Shown here in pieces: positions 36,478 through 46,155 of a stretch of 64,000 bases of DNA. The notes beneath the pieces were generated by a model. That model ran no database searches. It was not told where the DNA came from and saw only the letters and a list, made by a program, of their open reading frames with translations. The first letter of the stretch is position 1. Each line of letters starts with the position of its first letter. Location of the stretch: NCBI RefSeq assembly GCF_011759365.1, contig NZ_JAARLZ010000013.1:62001-126000 (forward strand). Direction: 5' to 3'. A program made the translations under genes and the position numbers. This DNA comes from Luteibacter anthropi (GTDB taxonomy: Bacteria; Pseudomonadota; Gammaproteobacteria; Xanthomonadales; Rhodanobacteraceae).

Positions 36478-36510
36478 CGATTCATGAATCGCCAGGACTA
36501 TTTCAAGTGA
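36478..36510 (+). promoter_or_regulatory. palindrome and eight-codon frame overlapping the metB start
   Basis: CGATTCATGAATCG (36478-36491) is a perfect 14-bp palindrome. The ATG inside it (36484) opens a frame MNRQDYFK that stops at TGA 36508-36510, overlapping the metB GTG start as GTGA. It could be an operator, a leader peptide that couples translation into metB, or both. Confidence 0.4.
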
Positions 36511-37685
36511 AAAGAACGGCTTACAAGAAAGATGCCCGCTCCGGTCATGGACTCGGAACCCGTGCCATTCACGCAGGGCAGCGTCCCGACCCGTCGACCG
36601 GCGCGATCATGACGCCCATTTACGCGACGTCGACCTATGTGCAGAGCAGCCCGGGCAAGCATCAGGGCTTCGAGTACTCGCGCACGCAGAATCCCACCCG
36701 CATGGCTTATGAGGCGTGCGTAGCCTCCCTTGAAGGGGGCGTGACCGGCTTTGCGTTCGCCTCGGGGCTGGCTGCTGCCTCGACCACGCTGGAACTGCTT
36801 GACGCAGGCAGCCACGTCATCGCGATGAACGACCTCTACGGCGGCACCTATCGCCTGTTCGAGCGCGTACGCCGCCGTACGGCCGGTCTGGAATTCGATT
36901 TCATCGATCTCAACGACACCGCTGCCCTGAAGGCGGCGCTGAAACCGAATACCCGGATGATCTGGGCGGAAACGCCGACCAATCCGATGCTGCAACTCGT
37001 GGATCTGGCCAAGCTGTCTGTTTTTGCCCGCAAGCATGGGCTGATCCTGGTGGTCGACAACACGTTCTGCTCGCCGATGCTCCAGCGGCCCATCGAGTCC
37101 GGCGCCGACCTGGTGCTGCATTCCGCCACCAAGTACCTGAACGGACATTCCGACATCGTCGGCGGCGTGGTGGTGGCGGCGAATCAGGAGCTGGCCGAAC
37201 AGATGGCGTTTCTGCAGAACTCCATTGGCGCGGTGGCCGGCCCGTTCGACGCCTTCCTCGCCATGCGTGGTCTCAAGACCCTGCACCTGCGCATGCGCCA
37301 GCACTGCGAGAGCGCTCTGGAACTGGCCGGCTGGCTCGAGAAGCACAAGGCGATCGAGCGCGTGATCTACCCCGGCCTGCGCAGCCATCCGCAGCACGCC
37401 CTGGCGCGCAGGCAGATGGACGGCTACGGCGGCATCATTTCGGTCGAGGTCAAGGGCGGCAAGACCCGCGCACGCAAGGTCCTGGAGCGTTGCGAGCTTT
37501 TTGCCCTGGCCGAATCGCTCGGTGGCGTGGAGAGCCTGATCGAGCATCCGGCCATCATGACGCACGCGTCCATTCCGCCGGCCACGCGCAAGCGCCTGGG
37601 CATTTCCGATGGCCTGATCCGTCTTTCCGTCGGCGTGGAAGACCTGGCCGACCTGCGTGACGAACTTGAGTCCGTCCTGGCATGA
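36507..37685 (+). CDS. metB: cystathionine gamma-lyase/synthase family PLP enzyme
   Basis: This Cys/Met-metabolism PLP enzyme (392 residues) marks the left border of the Xanthomonas LPS locus, where it is called metB. YSRTQNPTRMAYEACVASLEGG, DNTFCSPMLQRPIESGADLVLHSATKYLNGHSD (PLP lysine K209) and the C-terminal GVESLIEHPAIMTHAS are present. With cbs in the window, a gamma-lyase role in reverse transsulfuration is at least as likely as gamma-synthase. It starts with GTG. The stop overlaps the wzm start (ATGA). Confidence 0.88.
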   Translation: MKRTAYKKDARSGHGLGTRAIHAGQRPDPSTGAIMTPIYATSTYVQSSPGKHQGFEYSRTQNPTRMAYEACVASLEGGVTGFAFASGLAAASTTLELLDAGSHVIAMNDLYGGTYRLFERVRRRTAGLEFDFIDLNDTAALKAALKPNTRMIWAETPTNPMLQLVDLAKLSVFARKHGLILVVDNTFCSPMLQRPIESGADLVLHSATKYLNGHSDIVGGVVVAANQELAEQMAFLQNSIGAVAGPFDAFLAMRGLKTLHLRMRQHCESALELAGWLEKHKAIERVIYPGLRSHPQHALARRQMDGYGGIISVEVKGGKTRARKVLERCELFALAESLGGVESLIEHPAIMTHASIPPATRKRLGISDGLIRLSVGVEDLADLRDELESVLA

Positions 37686-38527
37686 CAGGAGTCCGACTGA
37701 AGTCATCCGCGCTGCGTGTGCCTCTGCATCCGCTGGGGCCGTACGTGTCGCTGGCTCGCCACGGAAGGTTGGTGTGGGAGCTGTGTCGCCGGGACATATC
37801 GGGCCGTTATCGCGGCTCCATGGGGGGCATCTTCTGGGCCTTCCTGAATCCGCTGCTGATGCTGGCGATCTATTCGTTTGTTTTCGGCTATATCTTCAAG
37901 TCGCGTTGGACGGCTGCCGAGACCGGCGATGTTCATTTCGCCATCATCCTGTTCATCGGCCTGATCGTCAGCAACTTTTTTTCCGAGTGCCTGAATCGGG
38001 CACCGATATTGATCACGTCGAATCCGAACTACGTCAAGAAAGTAATTTTCCCCCTGGAAACGCTGTCCTGGGTCACTGTGGGAACCGCCCTGTTCCATGC
38101 CTTGATCAGTAGCATCGTGCTCATCGTTGCCCTGGTAGCGACGGGCACGCACGTGGCGTCGACGGCAGTACTTTTTCCGCTGGCACTCCTCCTGTTTCTG
38201 CCGATGACAGCCGGGGTCACCTGGTTGTTCTCCGCGCTGGGCGTGTACTTTCGCGATACGCAGCAGATCATGATGGTGTTGACCACCTCGCTGGTCTTCC
38301 TTGCCCCCATCTTCTATCCACGCAGCAGCCTGCCGGCGGACTATCGCTGGATGCTTTCGCTTAACCCATTGACCTACGTCGTGGAGACGTCGCGGAGCCT
38401 GATCCTGTGGGGGCAGCTGCCGACACTGGAAGATACCCTGGTTTACGCCACGGTATCCCTGGTGGTGGCCTGGTTCGGCTGGCTTGTGTTCAATGCCACA
38501 CGAAAGGGATTTGCCGATGTCATCTGA
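37682..38527 (+). CDS. wzm: O-antigen ABC transporter permease
   Basis: The 281-residue inner-membrane protein has about six membrane segments. It belongs to the ABC-2 family that exports completed undecaprenyl-diphosphate-linked O-polysaccharide. RHGRLVWELCRRDISGRYRGSMGGIFWAFLNPLLML is the typical N-terminal amphipathic region. It overlaps metB by 4 nt and wzt by 11 nt. This implies an ABC-transporter-dependent O-antigen, with no Wzx/Wzy genes needed or seen. Confidence 0.93.
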   Translation: MTGVRLKSSALRVPLHPLGPYVSLARHGRLVWELCRRDISGRYRGSMGGIFWAFLNPLLMLAIYSFVFGYIFKSRWTAAETGDVHFAIILFIGLIVSNFFSECLNRAPILITSNPNYVKKVIFPLETLSWVTVGTALFHALISSIVLIVALVATGTHVASTAVLFPLALLLFLPMTAGVTWLFSALGVYFRDTQQIMMVLTTSLVFLAPIFYPRSSLPADYRWMLSLNPLTYVVETSRSLILWGQLPTLEDTLVYATVSLVVAWFGWLVFNATRKGFADVI

Positions 38528-39866
38528 CGATCTGGTCATCGACGTCCGCGACATCAGCAAGCGGTACGAGATCTATGCCAAGCCCGCCGATCGCTTGAAG
38601 CAGATGCTGGCATCGGGAGCCCGCCGCGTTACCGGTGGCCGAGAGGCACGCTTTTTCCAGGAATTCTGGGCGCTGCATGGCGTGTCCTGCCATGTGCGCC
38701 GTGGCGAATGCGTGGCGATCATCGGCCGTAACGGTTCGGGCAAGTCAACATTGTTGCAGATCATCGCCGGTACGGTCACGCCTACCAGCGGCTCGGTGAG
38801 CGTCGATGGTCGCGTGGCGGCTCTCCTTGAACTGGGCTCCGGATTCAATCCGGAATTCACGGGCCTGGAGAACGTCTATCTCAATGCGTCACTGCTGGGC
38901 CTATCCCGGGAGGACGTCGACGCCCGCCTTGATGCCATCCTCGCCTTCGCGGACATTGGCGACTTCGTACACCAGCCGGTCAAGACTTACTCGAGCGGCA
39001 TGACGGTACGACTGGCTTTCGCGGTGCAGGCGCAGATCGACCCGGATGTACTTATCGTGGATGAGGCATTGGCTGTCGGCGATGCACGCTTCCAGGCCAA
39101 GTGCTTTGCCCGCCTGAAGACCCTGCGCGAGCGCGGGACGTCGATTCTCCTCGTGACGCACTCCACCGAGCAGGTGGTGACACATTGCGATCGTGCGATC
39201 CTGATCGACCACGGACACAAGCTCGACGATGGTGAGCCGCGTCCCGTGGTCAACCGCTACCTCGATCTGCTCTACGGACGTCAGCGGGTGGAGACCTCTC
39301 CTCGTACTGGCGAGCATGCGGGCGAAGCACCGGTCAATGAACAGCTTGCCAGCCTTGACGCAGCGTTCGGCGAGCGCCACGAAAGCCTGTTCGAGACACG
39401 CCCTTCGTATAATCCTTATGAGCATCGGTGGGGGGACGGACGCGCCGAGCTCATGGATTTCGCCCTGTTCTCCGGAGACGAGGCCTTCCCGCCCACGCTG
39501 CGCAGCGGCCAGGAACTGGCACTTTACGTCCGTTACCGGTTCAAGGCAGCGATAACGCGGCCGATACTGGGCATCACGCTAAAAACCAAGGAAGGATTGA
39601 CGGTCTATGGGACCAATACGGAAATGACACCGACGGATGAATCCTGCTTTGTGGGTGAAGAAGGTGTTTCCGGCGTGGTGCTCTGCCAGATCCCCATGAA
39701 ATGCGCCCCTGGCGATTATTTCCTGTCGATCGGTATCGCCAGCCGTGACGGCAGTGGCGAGGCAGTGCCCCACGACCGTCGTTACGACTCGATCCACGTC
39801 TGCGTCGAGCCCGACAATCCGTTCATCGGCATTGCCGATCTACGCGCCAGGTTGCAGTTCCTATGA
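38517..39866 (+). CDS. wzt: O-antigen ABC transporter ATPase with carbohydrate-binding domain
   Basis: The 449-residue protein has an ABC ATPase with Walker [10 protein letters not shown] (70-78), signature [13 protein letters not shown], and Walker [15 protein letters not shown]-terminal domain (about residues 290-449) of the Wzt-C type follows ([12 protein letters not shown]...[14 protein letters not shown]). In known systems that domain reads the modified non-reducing end of the polymer and so matches the terminator enzyme. The giant protein encoded next would be that terminator. It overlaps both neighbours. Confidence 0.94.
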   Translation: MSSDDLVIDVRDISKRYEIYAKPADRLKQMLASGARRVTGGREARFFQEFWALHGVSCHVRRGECVAIIGRNGSGKSTLLQIIAGTVTPTSGSVSVDGRVAALLELGSGFNPEFTGLENVYLNASLLGLSREDVDARLDAILAFADIGDFVHQPVKTYSSGMTVRLAFAVQAQIDPDVLIVDEALAVGDARFQAKCFARLKTLRERGTSILLVTHSTEQVVTHCDRAILIDHGHKLDDGEPRPVVNRYLDLLYGRQRVETSPRTGEHAGEAPVNEQLASLDAAFGERHESLFETRPSYNPYEHRWGDGRAELMDFALFSGDEAFPPTLRSGQELALYVRYRFKAAITRPILGITLKTKEGLTVYGTNTEMTPTDESCFVGEEGVSGVVLCQIPMKCAPGDYFLSIGIASRDGSGEAVPHDRRYDSIHVCVEPDNPFIGIADLRARLQFL

Positions 39867-42800
39867 ATAATCCAATCGATTCGACCAACAGCTTCGAGGC
39901 TTATCGGTTCGACGAAGCCTCGCAATGCTGGCTCCGTGCCGACCAGGTCCACGAGTGGGCCTATTCCGACGGCGAAGCCGTTGAAGAGAATCTCTTCCGG
40001 CTTATCGCGGAATGCGCAGATCGATCGGTGCTTTCGCCGGAGCTGGCGGCAAGGATCACGGATTGGCCGACGCGCTACTATCTGAGCGCCCGCCGCGCGA
40101 ATCTGCTCCGCCCTCTCGCGGACATGCTCAAGGGCGATGTCCTTGAGATCGGGGCCGGATGTGGTGCGATCACACGTTATCTCGGTGAAACGGCCGCGTC
40201 GGTTGTCGCGATCGAGCCTTCGCCCCGTCGTGCCCGTGTGGCTGCCAAGCGTTGCGAAGACCTGCCCAACGTCAGTCTCGTGGTCGATAACCTCGAGGCC
40301 TTCCAGACCAGTGCTTCGTTCGACGTGGTGACGCTCATCGGCGTGCTCGAATACGCGGAGCGCTTCTCGGATCGTCCGGATGCGGCGGCTCACTGGCTCG
40401 CCTGCGCGCGTCGTCTGCTCAAGCCAAATGGCATCCTGCTTGTCGCCATCGAAAATCAGCTCGGGCTGAAGTACTTCGCCGGCGCTCCGGAGGATCACCT
40501 CGGCCGGCCCATGCTTGGACTCTCCGATCTCTACGGCAAGAGTGGCGCGCGGACCTACGGGCGCGATGCCATCGAGGCGTTGATGCGCGATGCAGGCTTT
40601 GTCGACGTGGCCTTTGCATTGCCTTTCCCCGACTACAAACTACCTACATCGGTATTGCTCGCCCAGGGTGACGACGCAATGCCAGGTTTCGATGGAGGCG
40701 CCGCGCTGGCTGCAGCATCGGCCATCAAGGATCCTCAGCTGGGAAGGCCTCCGTTGTTCGCCATTGACCGCACCTGGTCGGTCATAGCGCAGAACCGGCT
40801 GCTGGTCGACATGGCAAACTCATTCCTTGTCGTTGCCCACAATGCGGCGGCGGCACAGCCTTTCGGGCCAGCGAATGATGCCGTATCCGGATATCACTTC
40901 TCCGTCGAACGCCGGCGTGCTTTCGTCAAGGAAGCGCGCTTCGAGCGCGGTGAAGGCGGTGGCTGGGTCAGGCGACGGTTCCTTGCCGACAGCGAGGCGC
41001 GCGAGATCGGGGGCTTTACATGCCGCCCGGTCGACGAATCGTATTTGAGTGGAAACACCGTTTCCCAAAGCATCTACGAAATTATGCTGCAGGATGGCTG
41101 GCGCATCGCCGATGTGAGTAACTGGGTGCGGGGTTGGCTCGATGCGGTCGCCCTGCATGTCGGCATTGACTTGGATACGCTACGTGCGTCCAGTTACAGC
41201 GCCGAATTGATGCTTCCTGGCAATGTGCTGGACCTGGTACCCCACAATCTTGTCCAGCAATCCGATGGCCAGTCGCGTTTCATCGATCTCGAGTGGGAGT
41301 TCTCAGAAGCGATATCCCTCGGTTACCTGGCCTTTCGTGGATTGCTCGAGGTTGTGTCCGGGTGTGTGTCCGTCGCACGACCCTATGACGAACGACACGC
41401 CCAGGTTGCCCATTTTGTAGCAGATGCCATGCGTGAAACAGGGGCAGACCTGCTCCTGCTCCCGTCTGATATCGATCGTTATATCGAGATGGAGCGTCGT
41501 TTCCAGGAAGCCGCCACGGCGCAGCCTTCCGGCCTGACCTTGCAGATGTTCGAGGAAGGCAGGCTGCCCGTTTCCGTGTCCTCCCAGGTCGAGGGCTCAC
41601 TGGTACCGGCCATCTCGCATATGCGCGATGTCGAGGAGCACCTGGCGAGCCTGCAGGCGCATCATGATGATCTCATTGCCGAACATGGCAAGGTGGCCGC
41701 ATGGGCACATCAGGTGGATTCGGAGCTGAGCGACGTCAGGGGCCGGTACGCGGGCCTCGTGGCGGAACACGAAGAAGTGGCGACCTGGGCAAAGAGCCTC
41801 GACTCGCAGGTCGAACTGGCGATGGAGCGACTGGATGCATTGATCCAGCTGGCTGAGGATGAAGGCGACGTCGATGGCGCTACCCTCGGTGCCTACATGC
41901 TGGAAGTGGTGACGCTACGCCGTAATCTTGGCCTTGCGAAACGACGAGGCGATCGCCTTGCTGCCGACATTGCAGCGCTGGAACGCAGCGTGACTGTTGA
42001 TTCACAGGTGTCAGACGAGCTTCGCGGTGAGCTCATGGCCACCCAGCAGCGTATCGGCGAACTCTCCTCGAGGAATGAGCAGCTGGAGGTGTCGCTGGAG
42101 AATTCCAGACAGCGCTCGCATGAGCTGGAAAAAGAGCTCGTGCGGCTGCGTCGCGTCCTCCAGGGTGCCTATGTCAACGAAAATGGAAGCAAGGACCTCG
42201 TCGAATCCCTCACGTTGCAACATGAGACAGATGAGGCACTCATCGCTTCTCTGCGCATGGAGCACAGCCACGCGGCTGATGAGGTTGAGCGCGCGCATTC
42301 TCGTGAGAAGGCATCCGCGGATGACCTGAGAAATGCACTTCGCCGGCTTTCCGTACTCGAGTCCGAACTGGCACATGCACGAAGCGAATTCGACACCATC
42401 ATTGCATCGAAGTCCTGGCATCTGACCAAGCCGATCCGGTTCGGCATGCGCGTGCTGCGTGGCGACTGGGCGGGTGTGGTGGATTCCCTGCGAGGAAAGC
42501 GCTGGGTGCAGTCAAGGGCGCTTGGCTTCGTCAGGAAGCCGGCCAAGCGGTTCCTCATGTCCCGGCGCCGGCCGATCGTTCCGCTTCAGACCATTTCCAT
42601 GCACGCCGAGGGCGATCCGCGCCATCTGCTCGAAGGAGTTTCCTTTCAGCAAGTGGATCAGCCCGAAGTGAGCATCATCATTCCGGCATACGGCCGGCTT
42701 GACCATACAGCTGCCTGCGTGAAATCCATTCACGCGAACCTTCCGCGTGTGTCCATTGAGGTAATTGTTGCGGAAGACGCGTCGGGTGACCCGGACATTG

Positions 42801-44590
42801 GTGCGCTGGCCGGTGTCCCGGGACTGCGCTATTACGAGAATCCGACCAACCTCGGCTTTCTCCGCTCTTGCAACCACGCGGCGAAGCAAGCAAAGGGACA
42901 CTACGTCTACTTCCTCAACAACGATACGGAAGTTACGGCAGGTTGGCTTGATTCACTGGTGGATACCGCCCGTCGCTGGCCTGCTTGCGGCATGGTGGGT
43001 TCCAAGCTGGTGTATCCGGATGGGCGGCAGCAGGAAGCCGGCGGCATCGTCTGGAAAGATGCCAGTGCCTGGAACTATGGCCGCCTGGATGATCCCACCC
43101 GGAGCATCTACAACTACACCCGCGAAACCGACTACATCTCCGGCGCGTCGATCATGCTTGAGCGTAGTCTTTTCGAATCCTTCGGTGGATTCGACGAACT
43201 GTACTTGCCTGCCTACTTCGAGGACACCGATCTTGCTTTCAAGGTCCGGGCGGCAGGATTGAAGGTCGTTCTCGAGCCCAAGTCAGTGGTTGTGCATTAC
43301 GAGGGCATTTCGCACGGCACGGATACTAATTCAGGCATCAAGGCTTATCAGGTCGAGAACCAGAAGAAGTTCCGTGAACGCTGGTGTGATGTCCTTGATC
43401 GGGATCATCTGGAGAACGCGGATCGCCCTTTCCTGGCCCGAGATAGAAGTCAGCTGAAAAAGGTTGTTCTGGTCATTGATCATTACATTCCGCAGCCAGA
43501 CCGCGATGCCGGATCGAGAGCAATGCATCAGCTCCTGCTGCTCCTGGTCTCTCATGGTTACTCGGTGAAATTCTGGCCTGAGAACATGTGGCACGATGAA
43601 ATTTACGCTCGTCCGCTGCAGGATGCAGGCATCGATGTGATGTATGGCGGCGAATACGTGGGTGCGTTTGACCGATGGATAGCAGAGAACGGGCGTTCCA
43701 TCGACGCGGTGATATTCAGTCGCCCCCACGTAAGCGTGAACTTTGTAGACGCGGTGGCTGCCCATAGCGACGCGAGGCGTCTCTACTATGGACACGATAT
43801 TCACCATCTTCGTCTTGCGGAGCAGATGAAAGTGGAGCCGTCGCCTGAGGGAATGGCGGAGATGTCCCGATTCAAGCAAATGGAAGAGTTTTTATGGACC
43901 AAGATGGACGGGATCTATTATCCGTCCGATCTCGAGTCGGCCTATGTTTCCGAATGGGCGGGGCGACACGGCGTCAATGCTGCTGTCCGTACGGTACCTT
44001 TGTACGCTTATGACGGCGTCCTGGAAGGTGTCAGGAATAATTTATCTTCCCGTTCAGGCATTCTCTTTGTTGCAGGATTCGGCCACCCGCCCAATGCGGA
44101 TGCGGCCGAGTGGTTCGTCAGCAAAGTGCTGCCCCTGGTTCGTATGCGTTTTCCTCAAGCCAGCGTGATTTTGGCTGGCTCCAACCCTAGCGAGCGTGTC
44201 CGCGATCTCCAGTCAATCTATGTCACGGTGACCGGATTTGTATCCGATGATCGTCTGGAGGAACTGTATCGTGAGGCAAGGGTGGCCGTGGCGCCTCTGC
44301 GTTTTGGTGGAGGAATGAAGGGGAAAGTGCTCGAGGCCATGCGTCACGGGCTCCCCATGGTTACGACCAGTACGGGTATGCAGGGGCTTGCGGACGCTGC
44401 TTCCTTCATGTGCGAGGCTGATGACGCCGAGACGTTTGCCAGGCACATCGTGAGCCTCATGGAAGACGACATCGATTGGTTGGATCGATCGCGATCCGCG
44501 CAGATATTCATCCAAAATAATTTTTCGGCAGAAACGGTGTTCAGGGCCCTGGCCCAAGAGCTTCCGTCGATGCCAATCAAGGGGTTGTGA
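39863..44590 (+). CDS. giant methyltransferase-kinase-coiled-coil-GT2-GT4 fusion, O-antigen assembly and termination
   Basis: 1575 residues, starting in an ATGA overlap with wzt. In order: a SAM methyltransferase ([16 protein letters not shown], from residue 93); a kinase-like domain (about 230-540) with catalytic-loop D457 and N462 (LDLVPHNL) and metal-site D475 (FIDLEWE); a charged coiled coil (about 580-880) including a near-duplicated [20 protein letters not shown] block; a GT2 domain from 936 ([13 protein letters not shown]1021 in [16 protein letters not shown]); and a GT4 domain from about 1200 ([19 protein letters not shown]). The first three parts match the layout of E. coli WbdD, which caps O9a chains and sets their length. 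The reaction specificities are inferred. Confidence 0.85.
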   Translation: MNNPIDSTNSFEAYRFDEASQCWLRADQVHEWAYSDGEAVEENLFRLIAECADRSVLSPELAARITDWPTRYYLSARRANLLRPLADMLKGDVLEIGAGCGAITRYLGETAASVVAIEPSPRRARVAAKRCEDLPNVSLVVDNLEAFQTSASFDVVTLIGVLEYAERFSDRPDAAAHWLACARRLLKPNGILLVAIENQLGLKYFAGAPEDHLGRPMLGLSDLYGKSGARTYGRDAIEALMRDAGFVDVAFALPFPDYKLPTSVLLAQGDDAMPGFDGGAALAAASAIKDPQLGRPPLFAIDRTWSVIAQNRLLVDMANSFLVVAHNAAAAQPFGPANDAVSGYHFSVERRRAFVKEARFERGEGGGWVRRRFLADSEAREIGGFTCRPVDESYLSGNTVSQSIYEIMLQDGWRIADVSNWVRGWLDAVALHVGIDLDTLRASSYSAELMLPGNVLDLVPHNLVQQSDGQSRFIDLEWEFSEAISLGYLAFRGLLEVVSGCVSVARPYDERHAQVAHFVADAMRETGADLLLLPSDIDRYIEMERRFQEAATAQPSGLTLQMFEEGRLPVSVSSQVEGSLVPAISHMRDVEEHLASLQAHHDDLIAEHGKVAAWAHQVDSELSDVRGRYAGLVAEHEEVATWAKSLDSQVELAMERLDALIQLAEDEGDVDGATLGAYMLEVVTLRRNLGLAKRRGDRLAADIAALERSVTVDSQVSDELRGELMATQQRIGELSSRNEQLEVSLENSRQRSHELEKELVRLRRVLQGAYVNENGSKDLVESLTLQHETDEALIASLRMEHSHAADEVERAHSREKASADDLRNALRRLSVLESELAHARSEFDTIIASKSWHLTKPIRFGMRVLRGDWAGVVDSLRGKRWVQSRALGFVRKPAKRFLMSRRRPIVPLQTISMHAEGDPRHLLEGVSFQQVDQPEVSIIIPAYGRLDHTAACVKSIHANLPRVSIEVIVAEDASGDPDIGALAGVPGLRYYENPTNLGFLRSCNHAAKQAKGHYVYFLNNDTEVTAGWLDSLVDTARRWPACGMVGSKLVYPDGRQQEAGGIVWKDASAWNYGRLDDPTRSIYNYTRETDYISGASIMLERSLFESFGGFDELYLPAYFEDTDLAFKVRAAGLKVVLEPKSVVVHYEGISHGTDTNSGIKAYQVENQKKFRERWCDVLDRDHLENADRPFLARDRSQLKKVVLVIDHYIPQPDRDAGSRAMHQLLLLLVSHGYSVKFWPENMWHDEIYARPLQDAGIDVMYGGEYVGAFDRWIAENGRSIDAVIFSRPHVSVNFVDAVAAHSDARRLYYGHDIHHLRLAEQMKVEPSPEGMAEMSRFKQMEEFLWTKMDGIYYPSDLESAYVSEWAGRHGVNAAVRTVPLYAYDGVLEGVRNNLSSRSGILFVAGFGHPPNADAAEWFVSKVLPLVRMRFPQASVILAGSNPSERVRDLQSIYVTVTGFVSDDRLEELYREARVAVAPLRFGGGMKGKVLEAMRHGLPMVTTSTGMQGLADAASFMCEADDAETFARHIVSLMEDDIDWLDRSRSAQIFIQNNFSAETVFRALAQELPSMPIKGL

Positions 44591-44594
44591 AGTG

Positions 44595-45023
44595 ATGAAA
44601 TACCAGGTCTCCGTACTACTGGTGTTGCTTGGCCTGATCAGCGGGTGCGGGCACTCGATGTGCGATATTCCGCCGAAAGAGACAAGCAATATCTCTACCG
44701 ACCATCCCGCAGCTAATAATGCCGAACTTCAGGTGATGGACTACGGCCCTCGTGTAGCCAAGGCAGGGGTTGCATTCAACAAGCAACCTGATGGCTTATC
44801 GGCGATGTGGTTCAAGCTGGATAGAAGCGTAGAAGGAAGTCTGATCAACGTCCATGTGGGAGATCAGGTACTTAAAGGCGATATATCAGGACAGATGGTC
44901 ACTGTGAAAATACCCGATTCAATTCACGAAAAGCCCATGGCAGTGATTATCTCGCTCGACAAGGTCGACGGTGCCAACGTCCTTAGAAGCAATGTCGTTA
45001 CGCTAACCCTGGAACAGCCATGA
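44595..45023 (+). CDS. small lipoprotein of unknown function
   Basis: The 142-residue protein has a signal sequence and lipobox LISGC (C18), then a Ser/Asn-rich linker. A beta-rich domain follows (INVHVGDQVLKGDISGQMVTVKIP) resembling a small immunoglobulin/IPT-like fold. It starts 4 nt after the giant fusion stop and overlaps the next gene by 4 nt, so it belongs to the O-antigen operon. Third-position GC is clearly lower than in housekeeping genes nearby. A role in export or attachment is only a guess. Confidence 0.7.
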   Translation: MKYQVSVLLVLLGLISGCGHSMCDIPPKETSNISTDHPAANNAELQVMDYGPRVAKAGVAFNKQPDGLSAMWFKLDRSVEGSLINVHVGDQVLKGDISGQMVTVKIPDSIHEKPMAVIISLDKVDGANVLRSNVVTLTLEQP

Positions 45024-46039
45024 ATGAAACCAAGCTTACGTTGCATTTTGGTGTCGGGGCATGGCGCTTTCTTCTGGCAGTCCTTGTCGCAGCCTCTCAC
45101 CTTTGGGTGAACATGGTTCAGGGATATGCTGCTTACGCAGTGTGGGCCTTTTTCGTGCTTAGTGGTTATCTGATGACTTTTGTCATCAAGCACAAGTACG
45201 GAGTGGACCGACGCGGGCTTAGGGATTTCGCATTCAACCGCTTTCTCCGCATCTATCCTTCCTATCTGGTGGCATTTGTATTTGGCATCGTTGTAATTCT
45301 GTGGATGCGATACAACTGTATCGAAGGTACGCGCCTCAACCCGGAATTCTTCATGCCTGAGGGGTGGGGGTGGCTCAATCCACTGACCTTGCTTCCGGTA
45401 TTTCCCCATAATGGCCTTCCTGTTGCCGTTTCCAACGCATTGTCGGTTGAAATCGGAGCGTACTTTCTCATACCTCTCATGGCCCGGTCTGCGTCGACGG
45501 CCTGGATTGCAATTATTGTTTCAGCTGTTGCAACCTGGAATCTGGGATTCCAGACTTCCTCTTTTGCCGACAGGTACGTGCTTTTTCTTCCATGTCTGAT
45601 GACGTTTGCAACGGGAAGTCTTATCTGTCACTACCGTGACAACCTACTTCGATTCGCTCGCCCGCGCCTAAGCTTGTTGATCTGGATGATTCACGGTGGC
45701 CTGTGGGTGAAGTGGGATTGGATCCCGTGGACCGTGGGCTTGTATACCTCCATGGTTCTATCAGCTTGGGTGACACTTTCCCTTACGGCACACAAATCCA
45801 GCAAGATTGATTCTCTCCTGGGCGACATGTCGTATCCGATATACCTGATTCACACGACGATCGGAGCCCTCTTCCTTGCTCAGTTTGGTTATGGTCGACC
45901 GTTCGTTTTCTTTGCTACTGCATTTGTGGTAACAATCGTGGTTTCACTGCTAATGGCTATTGGTCTCGAGCGGCCGTTGCATAGATTGAAGAAGAAACCA
46001 CGAGTGCATGACCCAGAGACGGTTCTTGCTGCGCAGTAG
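45020..46039 (+). CDS. acyltransferase-3 family membrane protein, probable O-antigen acetylase
   Basis: The 339-residue polytopic protein opens GAWRFLLAVLVAASHLW, in which the Arg and His match the conserved acyltransferase-3 residues. VWAFFVLSGYLMTFV and RFLRIYPSYLVAFVFG follow. Unlike the 696-residue protein at 16394 it has no SGNH domain. Stand-alone acyltransferase-3 proteins in O-antigen loci usually O-acetylate the polysaccharide. It is the last gene of the plus-strand operon and is followed by an intrinsic terminator. Confidence 0.88.
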   Translation: MNETKLTLHFGVGAWRFLLAVLVAASHLWVNMVQGYAAYAVWAFFVLSGYLMTFVIKHKYGVDRRGLRDFAFNRFLRIYPSYLVAFVFGIVVILWMRYNCIEGTRLNPEFFMPEGWGWLNPLTLLPVFPHNGLPVAVSNALSVEIGAYFLIPLMARSASTAWIAIIVSAVATWNLGFQTSSFADRYVLFLPCLMTFATGSLICHYRDNLLRFARPRLSLLIWMIHGGLWVKWDWIPWTVGLYTSMVLSAWVTLSLTAHKSSKIDSLLGDMSYPIYLIHTTIGALFLAQFGYGRPFVFFATAFVVTIVVSLLMAIGLERPLHRLKKKPRVHDPETVLAAQ

Positions 46040-46069
46040 TATTGGCTTGAGGTCGATCTGCATCCAATT

Positions 46070-46106
46070 AAAAAGGTGGCCAGATAAATCTGGCCACCTT
46101 TTTTTA
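46070..46106. terminator. bidirectional intrinsic terminator between the two O-antigen operons
   Basis: GGTGGCCAGA and TCTGGCCACC form the stem, with AAAAA before and TTTTTTT after. It separates convergent operons. Confidence 0.92.
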
Positions 46107-46155
46107 TGCTGGCATACCCATTGAGGTCATGGGGAGGGGTTATTCTTTGCCTGAT

